Made by a program: the position numbers and the translations under genes | Shown: piece by piece, positions 61,200 to 64,000 of the stretch | Position numbering within the stretch: position 1 is the first letter of the stretch | How the letters are laid out: every line of letters starts with the position of its first letter | Source of the DNA: Alphaproteobacteria bacterium | GTDB lineage: Bacteria > Pseudomonadota > Alphaproteobacteria > UBA8366 > Aestuariispiraceae | Direction of reading: 5' to 3' | Assembly (NCBI GenBank): GCA_024743195.1 | Contig: JANSXE010000001.1 | Coordinates: 434,001 to 498,000 of the forward strand | Length of the DNA: 64,000 nt | The notes under the pieces: model-generated | The model's input: only the letters and a program-made list of their open reading frames with translations | Told to the model about the DNA's origin: nothing | Database searches by the model: none

Positions 61200-64000
61200 A
61201 TGCGCCGCGCCCCGACCGCCGCCCCCTCCTCCACCCCGTCCTCCGCGCGGCCGAACGAGCCCCCGGTCGAGCTGTCGCGCGCCTATTCGGACGAGGTGCG
61301 CAAGACCACCTGCTACATGTGCGCCTGCCGCTGCGGCGTCCGGGTGCATATGAAGGACGGCCAGGTCCGCTATATCGACGGCAATCCGGACCATCCGGTG
61401 AACCGCGGGGTGCTGTGCGCCAAGGGCTCGGCCGGGCTGATGCAGCATCTCTCGCCGGCGCGGCTGACCAAGCCCCTGAAGCGCGTCGGTCCGCGCGGCT
61501 CGGGCGAGTTCGAGGAGATCGAGTGGGACGAGGCGCTGGCGCTGGCGAGCGCGTGGCTGGGCGAGGTCCGCGCGCGCGACCCGCGCCGCCTCGCCTTCTT
61601 CACCGGGCGCGATCAGAGCCAGTCGCTGACCGGCTGGTGGGCGGCCAAGTTCGGCACGCCCAACTTCGCGGCGCATGGCGGCTTCTGCTCGGTCAACATG
61701 GCGGCCGCCGGGCTCTACTCCATCGGCTCCAGCTTCTGGGAGTTCGGCGAGCCGGATTGGGACCATGCGCGCTATTTCCTGCTCTTCGGCGTGGCGGAGG
61801 ACCATGACAGCAACCCGATCAAGCTGGGCCTCGGCAAGCTGAAGACGCGCGGGGCCAAGGTGGTCTCCGTCAATCCGGTGCGCACCGGCTATTCGGCGAT
61901 CGCGGACGAATGGATCGGCATTCGCCCCGGCACGGACGGCCTCTTCGCCGGCGCGCTGATCCACGAACTCCTGCAGGCGGAGCGGGTCGATTTCGACTGG
62001 CTGGCCGCCATGACCGACGCCGCCTTCCTGGTCGTGCAAAACGAAGGCGAAGCGGACGACGGTCTCTACGCCCGCGACGCGGAGGGCCGCGAACTGGTCT
62101 GGGACGGCGCGCGCGACGCGGCGGTCGCGTGCGACGACCCGGACGCCAAACCCGTGCTGGCCGGCGCGCGGACCCTGCCCGACGGCCGGCGCGTCGTCCC
62201 CGCCTTCCAACTGATCGCGGAGCGCTTCCTCGACCCCGCCTATTCCGCGCCCGCCGCGGCGGAAAAGACGGGAATCCCGGTCGAGACGATCCGACGCATC
62301 GCGCGCGAATTGGCGGACGCCGCCTTCGACGACCCGGTCGCGCTGCCCATCGCCTGGACCGACTGGGCCGGGCGGCGGCGCGAGACGACGACCGGGCGGC
62401 CGGTCGCGATGCATGCGATGCGCGGGATTTCCGCGCACTCCAACGGCTTCCACACCTGCCGCATCCTGCATCTCTTGCAGATGCTGCTGGGCGCCATCGA
62501 CCGGCCGGGATCGTCGCGCCACAAGCCGCCCTTCCCGCGTCCCTGCCCGCCGGGCCCGAAGCCCGCGGGGCCGTCGGCCGGGCCGAACGCGCCGCTGGCC
62601 GGCATGCCGCTCGGCTTTCCGACGGGGCCGGAGGATCTGCTGGTCGAGGCGGACGGGACGCCGCAGCGCCTCGACAAGGCCTATAGCTGGGAGCACCCGA
62701 TCGCGGCGCACGGGCTGATGCACATGGTGCTGCACAACGCCTGGGCGGGCGACCCGCATCCGGTGGACGTGCTGTTCATGTACATGGCCAACATGGGCTG
62801 GAACAGCGCCATGAACGTGCCGGCCACGCTCAAATACCTGACGGATCAGCATGAGGACGGGACCTACAAGATCCCGAAGATCATCTATTCCGACGCGTAC
62901 TATTCGGAGACCGTGCCCTTCGCCGACCTGGTGCTGCCGGACACCACCTATCTGGAGCGGTGGGACTGCATCTCGCTGTTGGACCGCCCGATCAGCGGCG
63001 CGGACGGCCCCGGCGATTCGATCCGCTGGCCGGTGGTCGCGCCGGACCGCGACGTGCGGCCCTTCCAGGAGGTGCTGATCGACCTCGGCGCGCGGCTCAA
63101 GCTGCCGGGCTTCGTCGACGCGGCGGGCGATCCGCTCTATCCCGGCGGCTATCCCGACTACATCGTCAATCACGAGCGCGCGCCGGGGATCGGCCCGCTG
63201 GCCGGCTGGCGCGGCGAGGACGGGGAAAGCAGCGGACGCGGCGCGCCGAACCCGGATCAGCTCGAGCGCTACAAGGCGAACGGCGGCTTCTGGCATGAGC
63301 CCTTCCCGACGGAGCAGCTCTACAACAAGCACGCCAACAAGGCGTATTTGGAAAACGCGCACGCCAAGGGCTGGATTCCCTCGGCCGAGCGGATCGTGCT
63401 GCGGCTTTACAGCGAGCCGGTGCAGAAGTTCCGCCTCGCGGCGCAGGGCCACGGTTCGGTGCAACCGCCCGAGGCGCACCGCGAGCGCGTGAGGCGCTAC
63501 TTCGACCCCGTGCCCTTCTGGTACGCGCCGTTCGAGACGGTCGCCTTCGCGGACGATTATCCGATCGCCGCCATCACCCAGCGCCCGATGCACATGTACC
63601 ATAGCTGGGGCAGCCAGAACGCCTGGCTGCGCCAGATCACGGCGCGCAACAAGCTGTTCGTCCATCCAGAAACCGCCGAGGCCGCGGGCGTCGCGGAGGG
63701 CGGCTGGGTCTGGGTCGTCTCGCCCATCGCGCGGGTCAAGGCGCAGGTGAAGCTGATGCACGGGGTGGAGCCGGGCACGGTCTGGACCTGGAACGCCATC
63801 GGCAAGCGCCGCGGCGCCTGGGGGTTGAGGCCCGGCGCGCCGGAGACGGAGAAGGGGTTCCTCTTGAACCACGTCATCAACGACCTCGCCCCGGTGCGCG
63901 ACGGCGGCCTGAAATACGCCAACGCCGATCCGGTGACGGGTCAGGCGGCCTGGTACGATCTGCGCGTCCGGCTGGAGGCCTGCGCCCCGCACGAGGCGGG
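61200..64000 (+). CDS. SoeA-like molybdopterin oxidoreductase (3' end outside window)
   Basis: The large catalytic subunit of a DMSO-reductase-family enzyme, most like SoeA of the cytoplasmic sulfite:quinone dehydrogenase SoeABC. 933 codons are present and the frame is still open at the edge. The [4Fe-4S] site is TTCYMCACRCG with Cys38, Cys41, Cys45 and Cys73 in RGVLCAKG. Cofactor motifs include FTGRDQSQSLTGWW, AHGGFCSVN with the likely Mo ligand Cys163, GVAEDHDSNP, and ITQRPMHMYHSWGSQNAWLR near the end. There is no twin-arginine signal, which fits SoeA but not periplasmic relatives. SoeB and SoeC would lie downstream. The start ATG follows AAGGGAGAG. Confidence 0.9.
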   Translation, partial: MRRAPTAAPSSTPSSARPNEPPVELSRAYSDEVRKTTCYMCACRCGVRVHMKDGQVRYIDGNPDHPVNRGVLCAKGSAGLMQHLSPARLTKPLKRVGPRGSGEFEEIEWDEALALASAWLGEVRARDPRRLAFFTGRDQSQSLTGWWAAKFGTPNFAAHGGFCSVNMAAAGLYSIGSSFWEFGEPDWDHARYFLLFGVAEDHDSNPIKLGLGKLKTRGAKVVSVNPVRTGYSAIADEWIGIRPGTDGLFAGALIHELLQAERVDFDWLAAMTDAAFLVVQNEGEADDGLYARDAEGRELVWDGARDAAVACDDPDAKPVLAGARTLPDGRRVVPAFQLIAERFLDPAYSAPAAAEKTGIPVETIRRIARELADAAFDDPVALPIAWTDWAGRRRETTTGRPVAMHAMRGISAHSNGFHTCRILHLLQMLLGAIDRPGSSRHKPPFPRPCPPGPKPAGPSAGPNAPLAGMPLGFPTGPEDLLVEADGTPQRLDKAYSWEHPIAAHGLMHMVLHNAWAGDPHPVDVLFMYMANMGWNSAMNVPATLKYLTDQHEDGTYKIPKIIYSDAYYSETVPFADLVLPDTTYLERWDCISLLDRPISGADGPGDSIRWPVVAPDRDVRPFQEVLIDLGARLKLPGFVDAAGDPLYPGGYPDYIVNHERAPGIGPLAGWRGEDGESSGRGAPNPDQLERYKANGGFWHEPFPTEQLYNKHANKAYLENAHAKGWIPSAERIVLRLYSEPVQKFRLAAQGHGSVQPPEAHRERVRRYFDPVPFWYAPFETVAFADDYPIAAITQRPMHMYHSWGSQNAWLRQITARNKLFVHPETAEAAGVAEGGWVWVVSPIARVKAQVKLMHGVEPGTVWTWNAIGKRRGAWGLRPGAPETEKGFLLNHVINDLAPVRDGGLKYANADPVTGQAAWYDLRVRLEACAPHEA

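Noticed and set aside
61047-63992. Long minus-strand open frame over the SoeA-like gene
   Set aside because: It is an antisense shadow of a gene with complete cofactor motifs.

Overview
The window reads as a chromosomal segment of a GC-rich alphaproteobacterium, probably Rhodospirillales/Kiloniellales-like. The evidence is the very high third-position GC, a glyQ gene, a Caulobacter-type cpa/tad pilus locus, a SoeA-type molybdoenzyme, a decaprenyl-diphosphate-synthase-like gene, and dispersed hairpins of the CCCTC-CCTGAGGAG...TCTCGAAGG type. No rRNA, CRISPR array, prophage, integrase or complete insertion sequence was seen. There is one tRNA (Pro, anticodon CGG).

Layout. 0-9.6 kb is mostly housekeeping: glyQ (cut by the left edge), a small membrane protein, an S49 peptidase, a LysR regulator diverging from an 85-aa gene, a translationally coupled cyclase / DUF2007 / tRNA-methyltransferase operon, a polyprenyl diphosphate synthase, a CBS protein and a DUF924 protein. 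9.7-11.5 kb holds tRNA-Pro and an aldehyde dehydrogenase. 11.6-18.0 kb is an accessory-looking module, visibly less GC-rich: a GNAT protein and a TetR-controlled operon (NmrA-like protein, beta-carbonic anhydrase, haloalkane-dehalogenase-like hydrolase, membrane protein, GST). The TetR module lies between two copies of a 107-bp direct repeat that carry the 5' end of an XRE-cupin gene. 18.7-23 kb: SulP transporter, tandem universal stress protein, and an inverse-autotransporter-type barrel with a small exported partner. 23-27 kb: a three-subunit molybdenum hydroxylase operon plus a MoaD-like protein. 27.3-29.6 kb: hemerythrin, DUF6064 protein, exported aldo/keto reductase.

29.7-36.3 kb is the most interesting stretch. 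It holds a creatininase-family hydrolase, a stand-alone RibD-type reductase, an EEP phosphatase/nuclease, a SAM methyltransferase, a GT4 glycosyltransferase, a PTPS-like protein with an altered active site, a zinc-type dehydrogenase and a CDP-alcohol phosphatidyltransferase. These sit in tightly coupled operons. Together they look like an undescribed pathway that builds a modified, glycosylated and possibly lipid-linked pteridine or ribitylamino-pyrimidine.

37.0-46.8 kb is a tad/cpa type IVc pilus locus (flp, cpaA-F, tadB-D) without minor-pilin genes, with an AT-rich control region upstream of flp. 47.1-52.9 kb: an SDR and nitronate-monooxygenase pair, then a gamma-butyrobetaine-dioxygenase-like gene coupled to a GMC oxidoreductase and divergent from a LysR regulator. 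52.9-57.0 kb: a two-component module (histidine kinase, HDOD response regulator, LuxR-type response regulator). 57.0-64.0 kb: putA, and divergently a SoeA-like molybdopterin oxidoreductase cut by the right edge.
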